Shown piece by piece: positions 38,737 through 51,500 of a DNA stretch of 64,000 bases. A model generated the notes under the pieces. The model had not been told where the DNA came from. It ran no database searches and saw only the letters and a list, made by a program, of their open reading frames with translations. Location of the stretch: the NCBI GenBank assembly GCA_013365365.1, contig JABVXU010000018.1:335253-399252 (forward strand), given 5' to 3'. Both the position numbers and the translations under genes were made by a program. This DNA is from Cruorifilaria tuberocauda (lineage: Eukaryota > Nematoda > Chromadorea > Rhabditida > Onchocercidae). Positions within the stretch are counted from its first letter, which is position 1; each line of letters opens with the position of its first letter.

Positions 38737-38962
38737 ATTGAAAATACTTAGAAATTTAAAATTTACCAGAGAAGAAAGTTAAGGCGGAATAAAAAATTAT
38801 TTAAAAGTAATTCTGTAATAAAGCCAAACAATAATGTAATCGTTGAATTTATGAAAGGACTAAAATGGAGCAATAGTAAGTTTTTTTTCTAATAAATCCT
38901 TATCATTTTATGTTTCAAAATTAATTCATCAATTTAAAATTATTTAATTCGAATTAATAATT

Positions 38963-39704
38963 TTAATAAGCAACAAAACGAACGCAGAAAAGTGCAATAA
39001 CTAGGAATATAATGGGTACGCATAATGGATAATCTTTCTTATTTGCAAAGAGAACAATTGACCAAACAATAGCTGATATGGTAGTTATAGCATTAACAGT
39101 TATGTATAATGCACGATAATCTTAAGCAGGATTTGATTTTTTTTAGATTGAATAGCTTAATCGATTAATAATTAGATCAATATGCGATAAAATTAAGCAA
39201 TTTGAGTTAATCTTTGTGAACTGAATGATTATTTATTAGAAAATCGATTGTGATATACTTTTTCTAATAATAAATAAACCTTGGCGATTTTGTTTAATTG
39301 CTGTAAGACCGAGAATAGCTATGAATGTTTGAAAGATGAAGAGAACGACAAAGGTCATCCGAATGGTACTGGCAACATAGCCCAGTACTGTGAAAACGCA
39401 TAAGCCAAGAGCCAAAATAGCATGTATCGATACGACGAAATGAAGCCAAGTGGAATTGGTATTAGCAAGCCTCAAAGATATTAAATTTTGAAAATTATCA
39501 AATATTCATTTTTGGGAAGAACAAATGGAAAGAACAGTAACCGAACTGATTTTTCACACATTTTAACTGATAAATTTAATTTTACAGTTTCTTATCAGAG
39601 AATAATTGGGAGAGGAATTAATTTATAAAGAGAAAAAAAGGCAATTACGATTCATTCGTCCTGCTTGGTGCTTCCACATCCGAATCCGAACTGAAGGAGT
39701 GCAT
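38963..39704 (-). CDS. Small four-helix membrane protein (134 aa)
   Basis: Three exons: 39649-39704, 39280-39470, 38963-39120, in agreeing phase. After an acidic and polar cytosolic-type N-terminus (MHSFSSDSDVEAPSR, residues 1-22) come four hydrophobic segments: about 29-49 (FVVSIHAILALGLCVFTVLG), 54-74 (MTFVVLFIFQTFIAILGLTA), 88-105 (ITVNAITTISAIVWSIVLF), and 112-134 (LCVPIIFLVIALFCVRF). The loops are short. The layout resembles MARVEL-like or tetraspanning proteins, but no diagnostic motif is visible, so I leave it as a four-helix membrane protein of unknown role. The last acceptor is CTTAAG and the first TTTGAG, both weaker than usual. Confidence 0.75.
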
Positions 39705-40758
39705 TATTTTTAATGATGAATTTGTTGTTAATTTTAAACATTTATAAAATTTCTCTTGTTTTTATCAATTAATATGCAAATTTTTATTTGCAAAAAAATA
39801 AAGCAGAAAATATCCCTGCTATTTACTCTTTCTTTTTTATGTTATTTTCATCAAGAAGCAAACAATTTTTTTTCTCTGAAGATAATAAGGTAGTATGTAC
39901 GGTTTAACTTTCATGGTGACAATATTTCTTTAAAATAGATAATACCTAATTAATGAACATTTCTGACACTTATAGCTTTTAAAGATATGAAAATAATCTT
40001 AAGTTTATATTATTAAATTGGAAATTACGAATTCTATGGAAAGCCATTAATACTATTCAAAACAAACTTTAGAGCATATAGTAAAAGGTAACTTTTAATT
40101 AAAGCAAAAAAATTTACACAATGATAGTAATTAAGGATGCTTATGTGTAAAGACGAAGTACCATTTTCTTATATTCAGTCAAATCTCAATTATTTCTCTT
40201 TTTACTACAATTAAAACCTAATTGCGTTTCTACTATTATTTAATTTGAATCTAGATTTGCCTCAATTTTTTGTCCTGAAACCTAAAAAGAATTATCTGTA
40301 AATAATTCTCTAGAAAATATGGGCATCCAAAATTTAAAATAAAAAACTAAGAAATTACGTCTTCTCCTATGGTAATCTCCAATATACAATAATTATACCA
40401 CTACTACCTGTATTAAATCTTAAATTTTGCCTAAATCATTCTATTTGATATAGATCGAAAATATGATCCAATTTCTTTTGCAATATCGCAAACTTAAAAT
40501 TGACGAATGCTTGGTAGAAATAAGAGATACATCGATTTTTACTTCATTTAGAAGTTTAAATGTTCAAACGGAAAATAAATTAGTCAAATTTTTGCTAGAT
40601 TACTTACAGCTACTTTTTCACTAACCCATAAAAGTGCATAACATACGAAATACTAAGTATCAACTGCTCATTTTGTCCTACAAAAAGTAGCAGCCAACTT
40701 TCTAAAGAAGCATTCTATTCAAATGACGCATAAGTGCATTTCTCAGTTTCGTATCTCA
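39705..40758. other. Intergenic region
   Basis: AT-rich spacer between the membrane protein start and the possible secreted protein start; nothing else seen. The bases just before 40,747 (TTTCTCAG) form a good acceptor for the plus-strand frame. Confidence 0.5.
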
Positions 40759-41013
40759 ATGAAAACGAAATTAGTCTTTATTTCTTTACTCAGTATGAAT
40801 TTTATTTTATTGAATATCGACCACACGTCAATACCGCGATATTATTTGACCGAACACTCATCTCATGTGATACTGCATAATTCATCTTTCGAATCTTTTA
40901 AACCCAGTAACAATTTTATGTTTCGTTTTCTTGTATATCAATATCCAATTCGAATATATGAAACGACGAATCTCAGTAAGTGTTTGATTCATTTACCGTC
41001 CTTATGTTTTTAA
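40759..41013 (+). CDS. Possible small secreted protein
   Basis: An 84-codon frame begins MKTKLVFISLLSMNFILLNI, a textbook signal peptide shape (basic start, hydrophobic core). A TTTCTCAG acceptor sits 12 bases before the ATG, as in trans-spliced nematode genes. An AATAAA follows the TAA by 23 bases. A near-perfect donor (A/GTAAGT at 40,976) lies inside the frame. If used, one option is a second exon at 41,402-41,451, ending in TPEYYVIYFQFGFHNQ. The mature part has aromatic and basic residues, no cysteine pair and no known domain. It lies on the opposite strand to its neighbours. Confidence 0.4.
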   Translation: MKTKLVFISLLSMNFILLNIDHTSIPRYYLTEHSSHVILHNSSFESFKPSNNFMFRFLVYQYPIRIYETTNLSKCLIHLPSLCF

Positions 41014-41581
41014 CAAACGGTTAATCAGTTTTTTCAATAAAGCTTTCAATATTTTCTACTTTTTTCGATTATTTTATCCTTGGAATTGATCGACATCATC
41101 ATATATATCATATTTAATTGCCATATAATGAAGAGATATGTAAAACTAGTTAAATATTTTATGATTTTACAAGAAAAATTATCAGATTATATATATGATG
41201 CATCCTAAAAAAAAATAATCAATTAAAGAAAAACCAATAAAAATGGGATTGAAGGGAATCGAAAATGTTACATTAAAAATACAAAAACATAGATAAAAGA
41301 ACATAGCTTGAAATTCTAACTTCATTTCTTGACTATCTTTCAATGCTTTTGAATGTGAGATTGTTTTTCATTTAAAAAATCTTGATTATTTTAAAGAATA
41401 GCACCAGAGTACTACGTCATCTATTTTCAATTCGGATTTCATAATCAATGATCAATACTTCTTACAAGTTTTCACGATTAAATGATCTTTGTACACAACA
41501 TCACATATTTGATTTATCTAAATAAATTAAAATTCTATAAAACAGATAGATAGTACGAACCTATACAAATTCATGAAAAAC
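41014..41581. other. Intergenic region downstream of NDUFA10
   Basis: AT-rich; contains the AATAAA at 41,036 that may end the plus-strand small gene and the 3' flank of NDUFA10. A possible small plus-strand exon at 41,402-41,451 is discussed with the secreted-protein candidate. Confidence 0.5.
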
Positions 41582-44500
41582 TTAGTGCTCCTTATGAATC
41601 CGATTATAGTAACTCTGAAGTGTTGGATCGCCAACTAGTTCTTGAATGCCAACAACATCTTCCAGATGTGTGTCCTTGTAATAATATTTAAACCTGAAAT
41701 TTTGTAAGATTCAGAACTGATTCGATTTTAGTAAAAGTTTGAAAGATACGATGATTTTAAGAATTCGACATAATGAAATAACATTAAAAACGGTAACTAG
41801 TGCTTTTTACTATCGAGAAAATTGAAGATGACAAATTGCATTTTTATGTTTGCATTCGTTTGCTGGAATTTACATGTCATTTCATTATTGAAAGTCACTC
41901 TCTAACAGCGCGAAAAAGATAAAAACAGTTCACCATGGTTCTCCTTTTGTGAATATACTTATTTTACTGAACCAACCAAATTTATCACCGGTATTCTTGA
42001 TTGATGAATAAACATATGGTGTTTTTATAATCTGAAACTCTGTTCAAACTGATAACCGAGAAGAAATAATACACAAAATTTGGGAGTGTTCCAAAGAATC
42101 GAAAAATACGGAGGAAAAGCACATAAAAGTAAAAAACAATTGAATTAAAAAAGAAATTAAAAAATCGAACTATTTTCAAAGAAAAACTGCAAGATGAAAG
42201 TTAACCTCATTATGAATACATTGAATAAAGTGACCAAATTCTCGAGGGCTCTGATATAATTCACCACATTCGTGATAAGGAATGCCCAAAAATGATAACG
42301 CATGTGCTTCTCTTTTGTCCGTTACACTAAAAGTTCATTCTATATTTCATTGTAATAATGTTCAAATTAAATGGTATATTTTACTTCATTATTAAAAAAA
42401 CAATCAAAACAACCTTTGTATGCCTTTAATTTTTCAATAAGACGCATCAGCTGCATAAATGCTCCAATTTCCAAGGAAAACCAAATTCAAAATATACGCA
42501 GCATGGAATCCTCTACAGTGAATCATTACTAAACGATAATGATTTCCTAATTGGTACAATCACACGCTGTAAAAAAGAACAAAATGTACAAATTTCGTGC
42601 AATTGAGTATTTCATTTCATTTTTTCCTTCTTCCCATGTTGCGAAAACATTGTTTCTATGATGCTCGTAAAAGTCGAAATCCATATCTTCAATATCTTCC
42701 ACAATGTTATCCACATTTCCAGGTGTTGACCAATCGTAAACCAAAATCTCGGAATGCTTCCTGTAATACAGCCGCATTATGCACCACCAGCAGCAACTAG
42801 AAAATCAGTAAAAACTAGAAATTAGAAAAGACTTAACATCTTCAAATTTTTTGTGAAATTCTCACTAGTACTTCAATAAGATACTCCATATGTTGTTTCT
42901 ATCCTGAACTGAAAAACAGTGCAACTGAACCTAAATTCTTTCAACGCGTCTTTATATGAATCCGCTATTGTTTGCAAATAGGTTCGGTCGATAACTGCTA
43001 TTCTATCTGCCTGGAATTAAAAAAAATATTCATCATAAACCACAAAATCTTGCAAATGTTGTTATAAACAAGTATGTCATTTATTCATAACATACAACAA
43101 TCATTTATAAGACAGTTTAAGCTCTATGAACATTCATATCAAGGTAGACAAAAAAGAAAATTAGAAATTATACACTCATAATATGCAATGAAAAAAGAAC
43201 ATACATTGCCTTGCTGACGGATATTCTCTAGGCATTTATCGACTGGTACATCTAAATAAATGACTAGATGTGGCCAGAATTTACAATGTGGTATCATTTT
43301 CTTGCGTTCGATGTAATAGTAGGTGAAATCTAAAAAGTACGAAATGGTACATATTAACTGTTTAACAAGTTACAAATCTTCGAATCTCTGATTTTAATTG
43401 TATTTTCATTTTCTCTTGTTCTCGATTAAAAAACAGTAAAAATTGGCATATGTGCTGCACATATATTTGAACGTCATACGAGCACGATAAAACTAGAAGT
43501 AAAGAATTAGAAATGAAGAATAAAATACTAAAACCAAACAATAAATATAAAACTGAAACTGTGAACTACAGTACTGTATTAATGATGGTATGCTTACATT
43601 CGGGTCCAATATAATTTTTAGCTCGACATGCATTGGCAAAAATGAAATCGGTATGTGGAGTACGCTCTAAAACAACACCTTGACCTGAAAGTTCAACATC
43701 ATAGAATAAAGCAATGAAATCATCTGATACATTATAAATTTCTCACTTCAATTTATTCTACCATATTTTTGGTTCTGAAGGCACCAATATCATCTCCAAA
43801 TTGGATTAATAGAGCACAGTGGAGTCTCTGATTCTTCGCAAACATATTATGTTATAAAAATTAGGAAAATTAATAATTTTTCTGAGTTTTTTACAGGATT
43901 GAAAGATTTGTCTCTATCATATCTAATAAGGCGGTATTAAAAATATTGTGCCACGAATGTAATTCGCAGTGTTAAAGCAATATTAAAGAGTTTCATTTCA
44001 TATTTTAAACGCACTCAGATATAAGTTTAGAATTTCATTTTATCAAGAAAAGAAAAGTATGACATCTACGAGAGAATCTCGCAGAAAATATGCAATCCCC
44101 ACAAGTGAATGACCAGATAACCGTATACAAGCTATTCGGAAAAAATAAATTCTCACCTGTATTCATAATATGCGCTAGAGCGTTCAAATACTGATCAAAT
44201 TTACATCTAAGGATACGATCACGCATCATTGCTGTCTGGTCATTGTGAGGATCCTTGTAAAACATATTCAAATCGAAGAGACGAAAGGATTTCGGAAACT
44301 GTAATCAAAAACGATTAACAAAGGATTGGCGAAAAAAGAAAAAAAAATAGTATTATTGCTCTTTACCCATTATCAAAAAATAACTTTTTTTCACACCAGA
44401 AAAACTTTGGAGTAAAAAGTAACTATAGGCAATATTATAAGCATATAACTTCTGATCCAAACAGTTACCAACATGACTTACGCAAATCGATTTTTTGATA

Positions 44501-45546
44501 AAAAAATAATAGGATTAACCAAATGATAGTAATTTCTATAATCGTTGCCAAAACGATCTATCAAGACTTCATCCATTTGAAATTCCGGAATAAAATAAAA
44601 ACCTAATCTATCTGCAAGTGACCGAGCTATATCCGCCTGAAATAAAATTATGCATAATTTTTGTTTTTCTTTTGGAAATTCGAAATAAGCATTCCATTTT
44701 ATCTACGTCAACAATCGATTTTGAACTAATTTCACTTAGATGACACAAATCCTAAAAAAAAAAACTCCACTAATGTATATTAATACGAAAATAAAAACTA
44801 AGGAACAACAATTAATCAAAAGGAATATTTCGTAAAATTACTGGTCATTGAAATCCATATCGACGCAGTCAGGTACACTAAACTAAACTAAACGTTACAC
44901 TAAACAGTTTTATAATCCGGCATACCAATCATACTTTTGTTCATCCAATCATTAAATTTTGAGATTTAAATCAGTCTGCCTCCATTACGAAATCTCTTCA
45001 TTTGTATGGAATTTTCAGAAATATATTAAAAAGAGATATGAACCCAAACAAGTACCATAACTTCTATGATCCGATACGACAACATGACATTTCACGGAAA
45101 CAAAAGAAACAAAGATATTTCAGCTAATATCATTATCATTAAACATAACAAATCACCTTCTTTGAGCCAATATTCCCTTCAACTACTATCAATTTCGAAT
45201 TTTCATGAAATCTTTTCAGTGTCCGATCAAAAACGACGTGTTGCCATCGATATCTGAATGAGAAACAAGATAGGATTTTGTCTAATTCCAGCTAATTATG
45301 AATAAATACAATTAAATATCTCCCGAATGATTATTCCTCAATAACGATTCTCAAACTGCACAAGTCATACCCCTTCTCTTTATAAGGCCATGGCTCTGGA
45401 TAAGTATCTGGATCAAGTTTTAATTTACTCTTTTCAACAATTGTTCGCTTTTGATTGATAAACTGTGCAATTCTACCACATGATGAGGATGATGAAGTAT
45501 GCAATCGGGGAAAGATACGTACGCATTTACATAACGCACCTGTCAT
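41582..45546 (-). CDS. NDUFA10: NADH dehydrogenase (ubiquinone) 1 alpha subcomplex subunit 10, complex I
   Basis: Accessory subunit of mitochondrial complex I, built on a deoxynucleoside-kinase fold. Eleven exons: 45371-45546, 45157-45253, 44520-44636, 44157-44298, 43598-43684, 43205-43329, 42931-43010, 42590-42760, 42206-42326, 41934-42031, 41582-41693, about 441 residues. Residues 1-35 look like a matrix-targeting peptide (Arg, Ser and Thr, few acids). Then come the P-loop-like IVVEGNIGSKK at an exon border, FYFIPEFQMDEVLIDRFGND, the kinase-type VVLERTPHTDFIFANACRA, a core strand LVIYLDVPVDKCLENIRQQG, VYDWSTPGN with VEDIEDMDF, and a C-terminus matching the family's IP and EL positions (HALSFLGIPYHECGELYQ). 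The start has an acceptor (TTTACAG) 9 bases upstream. The longest doubtful point is the donor at 42,590, chosen because it is the only one that keeps phase. C. elegans nuo-4 is the expected counterpart. Confidence 0.9.
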
Positions 45547-45562
45547 TGCTATTTTCTGTAAA
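45547..45562 (-). promoter_or_regulatory. Splice or trans-splice acceptor before NDUFA10 start
   Basis: On the minus strand TTTACAG is followed by nine bases and the ATG. This suggests trans-splicing of a spliced leader and supports the chosen start codon. Confidence 0.55.
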
Positions 45563-48552
45563 TTAATACTTACATTATTAGGAACAAAATTATTAATAAT
45601 AATTAGTTACACTAGCTGTTTATGCTATGAAGCGATAGAAAACACAATAAAGGAATCAATAAGGTACAACCAATGGTATATTCAGATGATGCTGAAAGGT
45701 TCCTATGAAAACAAAGAAAAAACACTTAACCATTAACTTCACCCTTTGGAAGTCGTAAGATATCTCTGAGTTTTTGGCTTGAAGGGTATTTATAACGCTT
45801 TCCGGATCAGACGCTTTATTGTGTTACACATGAAACTCTGCGATATTTTTCAATAGACGTTTAGACAATTGAAGAAATACAAAATTTCCATTCCCAACTT
45901 CGCAGAACAGTAATCCATACTTCCCAGATCGTATAGTTCCCCTCATTAAAATACACAAAGTAATATCCCATTTTACGATTTGTCAATCTTTTTACTTTTT
46001 TTAACTGGAGATATAAGAAGTGTTAAAAATCACATCATTAACTTCGTATAGAATCCCATTTGCTGTTCATTTTAACAAATTAGAAACGTACGATAATAAC
46101 GAGAACTCCTTCTCTGGATGTAAAATTTCCACTATATAAAAACAATGTATATAATAACTACAGTAACAGTTGGATAACTTTTCAAATCAATGTTGGCAAT
46201 TTACTTTTCAATTTCTTTATTACTGATGAAAAGTACGATCGATTTCTCCAACTGCTGAATCTACTACTCGTAAAGTAGGAATATAGAACTTCGCTATAGT
46301 TTTCCCAAGATAGTTGCTTTTTGATAGACTCCTTTCTCAAATTGAGGATAGAAAAGCTCAAGACAAAATAACTCTGCCCTAATCCTATACCAATTTCTTA
46401 GACAAAAATATGTGAAAAAATTAAGATACCTGTAATGTGCGAGATTAAGATACTGAACTTAATATGTATTAAGTGAAGAAACACATGATGCACAGAAATT
46501 TTGGTCACACATCACAAATTCAGCTTTCTACAGCCACAATCTTATCTTCCATGACATACAGTTCGATTCTATTCTTGTATGAATAAAAATGCAACAATTA
46601 AGAATGACCTACAAACTCAAGTAGAGAAAGGAATCCACGTAGTCTTTGAAGTTTACTAGTAATGATCATTAGAATCAGTGGGAGAAATTGAAAGACTTTA
46701 AATTTCGAAATATTTCAAAATTATGTTACATAATCGCAGTGAAATGCGACAACTTTGGCACTGTGCACAGACAAAAAATACAAGAAATACTGTACAGTTA
46801 ATAATGTGTCACCCAATAAGACAAAATTCGTGTTAGGACACGCCTAAATTAAGGCTTACCGCATTTTTATAAAGAGTCTCATTCAGTTTCTTCGGAAACA
46901 GAACGTTTACCTATCTTGCTAGGATATTCAAAGAAAAATCTATTCAAAGTATGTTTTCATATAGGCATATCTTGACAAAAAACAAATGATAAAATAAACC
47001 AATCAAAGATAGAACAAAAAATTTCAATAAATTTGAAGTACAACGAAGAAAACAGCAAGAAACATTTGTTCCATATAATACTACCACGCCTTAGTAAACA
47101 TACCACATATTTATAGGGTAAAAATGCAATAGAGAAGTACATGGAAATATAATAAGTCAACTTTAGTGAACTAACAAGCTGCAAAATATTTCAAATTACT
47201 TCAACTTTTTCATAATGATCAAAACTATTCTGTGCCATTCCGGTCAGTTAACCTTCTCAAAGTAGAGTTGTCAGATGACTCAATTCTGTGAGCGAAAACA
47301 AGATCGGAACAAAAGAACAAAGTAAGCGTAATTATCTCTAACTCACGTAAAGTCCAGCATTCACATATCTTTAAGAGATCAGAATTCGTTCGCCTCGCTA
47401 CAAAATTTCCGGAATGATCTCAGTGATTGATAATGGAAGGCTAACAGTTAGAACAAGTAAAATGAAGGAAAATAGGAACACAACGATCCCCAAATATTGT
47501 ACATGTACTATAAACAAATGATAACAAGTATAACATAACTATAAAGCAAAAACAAAGAAGGCAGTGTTGGAGACTTCTAAATAAACTGAAGAGGCATACA
47601 AAATAAAATGAGAAATATGAAAAAAGTATGTTTTGAAATTTTTTATGATATCTCCAGCTAATTTTCAAATAGTTCTCAAAGTTTGTGTTCTATACTTTAC
47701 GAATAATATGCATCTATTTTTAGAAAATTCTGTGCGATTTCATACATCCCATATTAAAATACCTCAGATCTTAGAAACCCTAAAAAAATAAAGAAGATTA
47801 GAGAATTGGGATCTGAATATTCCATAAATATGCGAGCAAAATAGGATAAAATAATTATATAAATATCCAACAGAAAAGCTGCAAATAATTATTAATATAC
47901 AACTTATAGAAAAGCTAGCCATCAACGTGAGATCAAAGTAATGATTTGCATGAGGTTATAAATAGATGCAACATGGAAACATTTACATAATGCAAGTACC
48001 AATTTGTACCACTTATACTGTAAAATAATAAATTCATATATAATATCAAAAAAAAGATAAAAAAAACTTTCGTCACATCTTGCTCACTTAAACCTGAACA
48101 ATTATGAATCCAATTTGCTGAAACGTTTTGAAAGCATACAAACCATTTTACTGGAAATCCCAAAATAAATAAGCTTTAAGCATTCTGCATAAGCAGCACC
48201 CATGGTACGAATCTTGTGATTTCAAAAATAGACAAAAATTACATTAGTTCATACTGTCCCTTAAGACATTTATATTTTAATTTATAATGTTTCAAATTAA
48301 CCCTGAGACAACAACAATAATGCTCAAGATAAGAATACTAGGATGCATCGTTTAATGCTTCCTTAAATTTTAGGTCTCATCTAAATTTGAAAAACAGTGC
48401 ACTCTTCTAAAAAAAACTATGAGTTCTGATTTCTTCAGACTTTTAAAGATCTATTTTTGTCATATTCTTCACAAAACCACAGAAATTCAATTAGAATTAG
48501 ATTGTATAGGAAAACGTTACAAAGAATTTCAACCCTAGGATCAACGCTAGGG
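45563..48552. other. Intergenic region
   Basis: Three kilobases between the NDUFA10 start and the 3' end of the MADF-BESS gene. Open frames at 46,957-47,184, 47,441-47,668 and 47,933-48,163 are hydrophobic AT-driven readings without splice context. I see no gene or repeat. Confidence 0.55.
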
Positions 48553-51500
48553 TCAATTTAGTCGTCGTGACGTATCATGCTGTCGTGTTGAAACAACGTC
48601 ATGAGAAGCGGTGCTCACCACAGCTGCAACACTAGCTTCATTCAATTCTTCATCATGAATCATTCGTGCGCAGGCACCCAAACCAAAACGTGCATCCATA
48701 AGTATCCGTTGAATATTCATTTTCGCCACGGCTTTCTGAAAGTACAGAAACTTGTTAAATTAACATTAATTCATAATAAAAAGCTTAATTAGAATTTTGA
48801 ATTTTTAGCAAACATTGTCTCCATTATCTAAAATGTCCTTTGTGTATTACATAATCAATTCGAACATTTTGACCAAAACCAAATAAGTTAGCGACCTTAA
48901 TTCAAAAATGTTAGAGCAGAGTCGGAACATAATCGGATACAAGTCTAAAAAGCCAACATTTTTTTCAAGATCAAACTGATTAAGACAAATAACCTCATCC
49001 TCATTCAGCCTTGACAAATAATTAGCTATTGAATTGGCGAATGCAAGATTAGCATCTTGTTCTTCTTGCACTGATTGGCTTGGCAGTACGGCATAATGTG
49101 GATGCTCAACTAAAACAGCTTGTGTCACAAATCGATTGCCAGTCTGTTGTCGCAGAGGTACAGGAGAAGTTTGCTGTAATCCTGGAATCAAATGAATTTC
49201 ATGTTAATTTTCCATTCAGCAAGAACGAAAAGAAAAAGAAGAAAAAACTTCCTTTTGTTACATTTCTCTCTCATAAACAATGAAAAGAGAATAAAACTAC
49301 TCTCAATTAATTAATATTTTTCGAGGCTCTTGCAAGCTTCTGTAAGATTGTTAACTATAGCTATCTGATACTATAAATCATAACATGCCCATTTGAGAAG
49401 TATGAGATGTTGCCAATAAAGTGGAACGATGTGGTGAAACAGAGATTCCGGGGTGCGAATGAGAGCTGCTGGAAACCTGCTGTTGATGCAACTACAAAAG
49501 CAAAAGAAATTTAATATAATTCTCAAAAAGTATTTCACAAAGTGGCAGAAAAAAAAGTTATTTAGATATTAAAAAAACTAACAGACCTGTTGTTGTTGTA
49601 CGCCATGACCCAAAACTACATTTGTACCCCCTGCAATTGTAGTAGCGGAACGTTGATCCATAACTATCTTTTCATTTCCCGGTACTGTTCCTGAAGCCAA
49701 TTTGTTTCGAAAAAAAATACAGTTGAATTTACTGAATAAATAACGGAAATAAATTTCGCTACCACAAATAACTTCGGACCTTGGTCAATGCTAACAGTTT
49801 TTTCAGATATTCCATCTTCCAGAACAACTTCATCGCTTAACTGTCCACGGCCATTTGACATTCCCTGTACACTAACCGCTGCAACACGCTTTCTACGTTG
49901 GGGAATACCCACTATTTTCAATTCACCACAAACTGTAGACATGCCATTATTTGCTGATACTGTATCAGTATTCAACTCTGACACATTTACCAACCGATAC
50001 CTAAATAAACACATATAATTTCCAGAAACTCCAGAAATGACCAATTTATTTTTAGGCACGAAATTAAGAAAAAAATAAGAAAAATCACAATTAGTATAAA
50101 TAATTTTTAAACACGTACATTTTTTGTGATCCATGCTGGTAAAAAGTTGTCGGATCAATGATCATTGTCACTGTTCCACCATCATCTAGAAGTGACAAGA
50201 CCATAATCCTCGCGGATAGATTACAAAGGTATATAAGTTCGGGAAATTCCCGATTACAATCATGTAAATTAAAGATTAAAGAGCAGCAAAAGTCACTTGT
50301 CCTGACGTTAACATCCTTCTTAATCACGCTACTGACCGGTGCCACCCCTCGTGCGGTAACTGTTACCACCCCACCATCAGCCGTTTGTAACTGCTGTCCT
50401 ATCCTCGGTCTTGGTTCTACCTTAGGTAACAAAATGGGTTGCTGCTGCTGTTGTTGTTGTTGCTGTTGTTGAGATGATGCCACCTAAAAACCAAATTGCT
50501 GAAAAACACATTAGAAATTGACAGGATATCTTCTATTTGCAATGAAATTTCATTTACGTCTGTCTTATGGTCTGTTCAGAGTATCCGGCGATTGATGAGT
50601 TCCATCAAATACGATGAAATTAAATCCCAAACCGTGATGAAAGATCAAACTTTCATTACTAGTATTTTATAATCACCTGCTGCGACTGAACGGCAGTCAG
50701 TACTACCATACTCGACGGATGTTGACTTACAGGCTGTCGCTGACGTTGCTGCAAAACAATTTGCTGCTGACTGGAATGTGAAGTTGTCGCTACGGATGTT
50801 CCAACGTCTATTTCACTACTTGCTGTTGACGAACACGGACTTCCGTTATCTTAAAATAATTCAAAGCTTAGGCATAATGAAATCTGATTATAATTCAAAC
50901 ACGACCGATCATACTATCAACGAATGAATAATCGCACAATAAAATATTAATCAACAACAACCTCGAAGATCGATTTTCAGATGTACCTCGCACTACCTTG
51001 CAAAGATAGTAAATAATGTAAATTAAACGGAATTTTTAAAAGAGAAAGCGGATTTCCCTCCTTTGCATTTGATACAGAACAATCTACATATTCGTGAAAA
51101 ATAAATAAAAAATTACAAAGCTGGGAAACGAAGTAAGTTTTTGGCGAGTAAAAATGAAAGAAAAACTGCAATATGCGAATTAAAAGGATCAAGAAAAATA
51201 CCAATAAATAAGTTCTCAGTACTTTTAAATAAATATGAAACAAATAAGAGGAGTAACCCTCTAAAACGATCGAATTAATAATAAAAAACTTTTAATACTT
51301 CGCGAAACCTAGTGCAGATAACAAAACATCTGAAACACTCACATAAGTTTTGTTTGAAAGTGAAACCTGTAGCAGACGTTGAGATGGCATTCCTACTTCT
51401 ATCGCTATTCGACCCATTCGATAATCCGTGATCGCGCAAAGTGTTGTACTCACATGAAACTTGTGCGTTTATCATTTGGAGCTGACTACTTTGCTGATAA

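Noticed and set aside
42414..42450. Extra exon in NDUFA10 reading LMRLIEKLKAYK
   Set aside because: It ends in phase 1, while the next exon (42206-42326) needs phase 2; joining exon 42590-42760 directly gives agreeing phase and family-like length.
45455..45736. Plus-strand open frame
   Set aside because: Antisense shadow of NDUFA10 exon 1 extending into AT-rich spacer.
49080..49283. Plus-strand open frame
   Set aside because: Antisense shadow of MADF-BESS exon 13.
50158..50472. Plus-strand open frame ending in a Cys run
   Set aside because: Antisense shadow of exons 8 and 9 of the MADF-BESS gene; the Cys run is the complement of the Gln codons.
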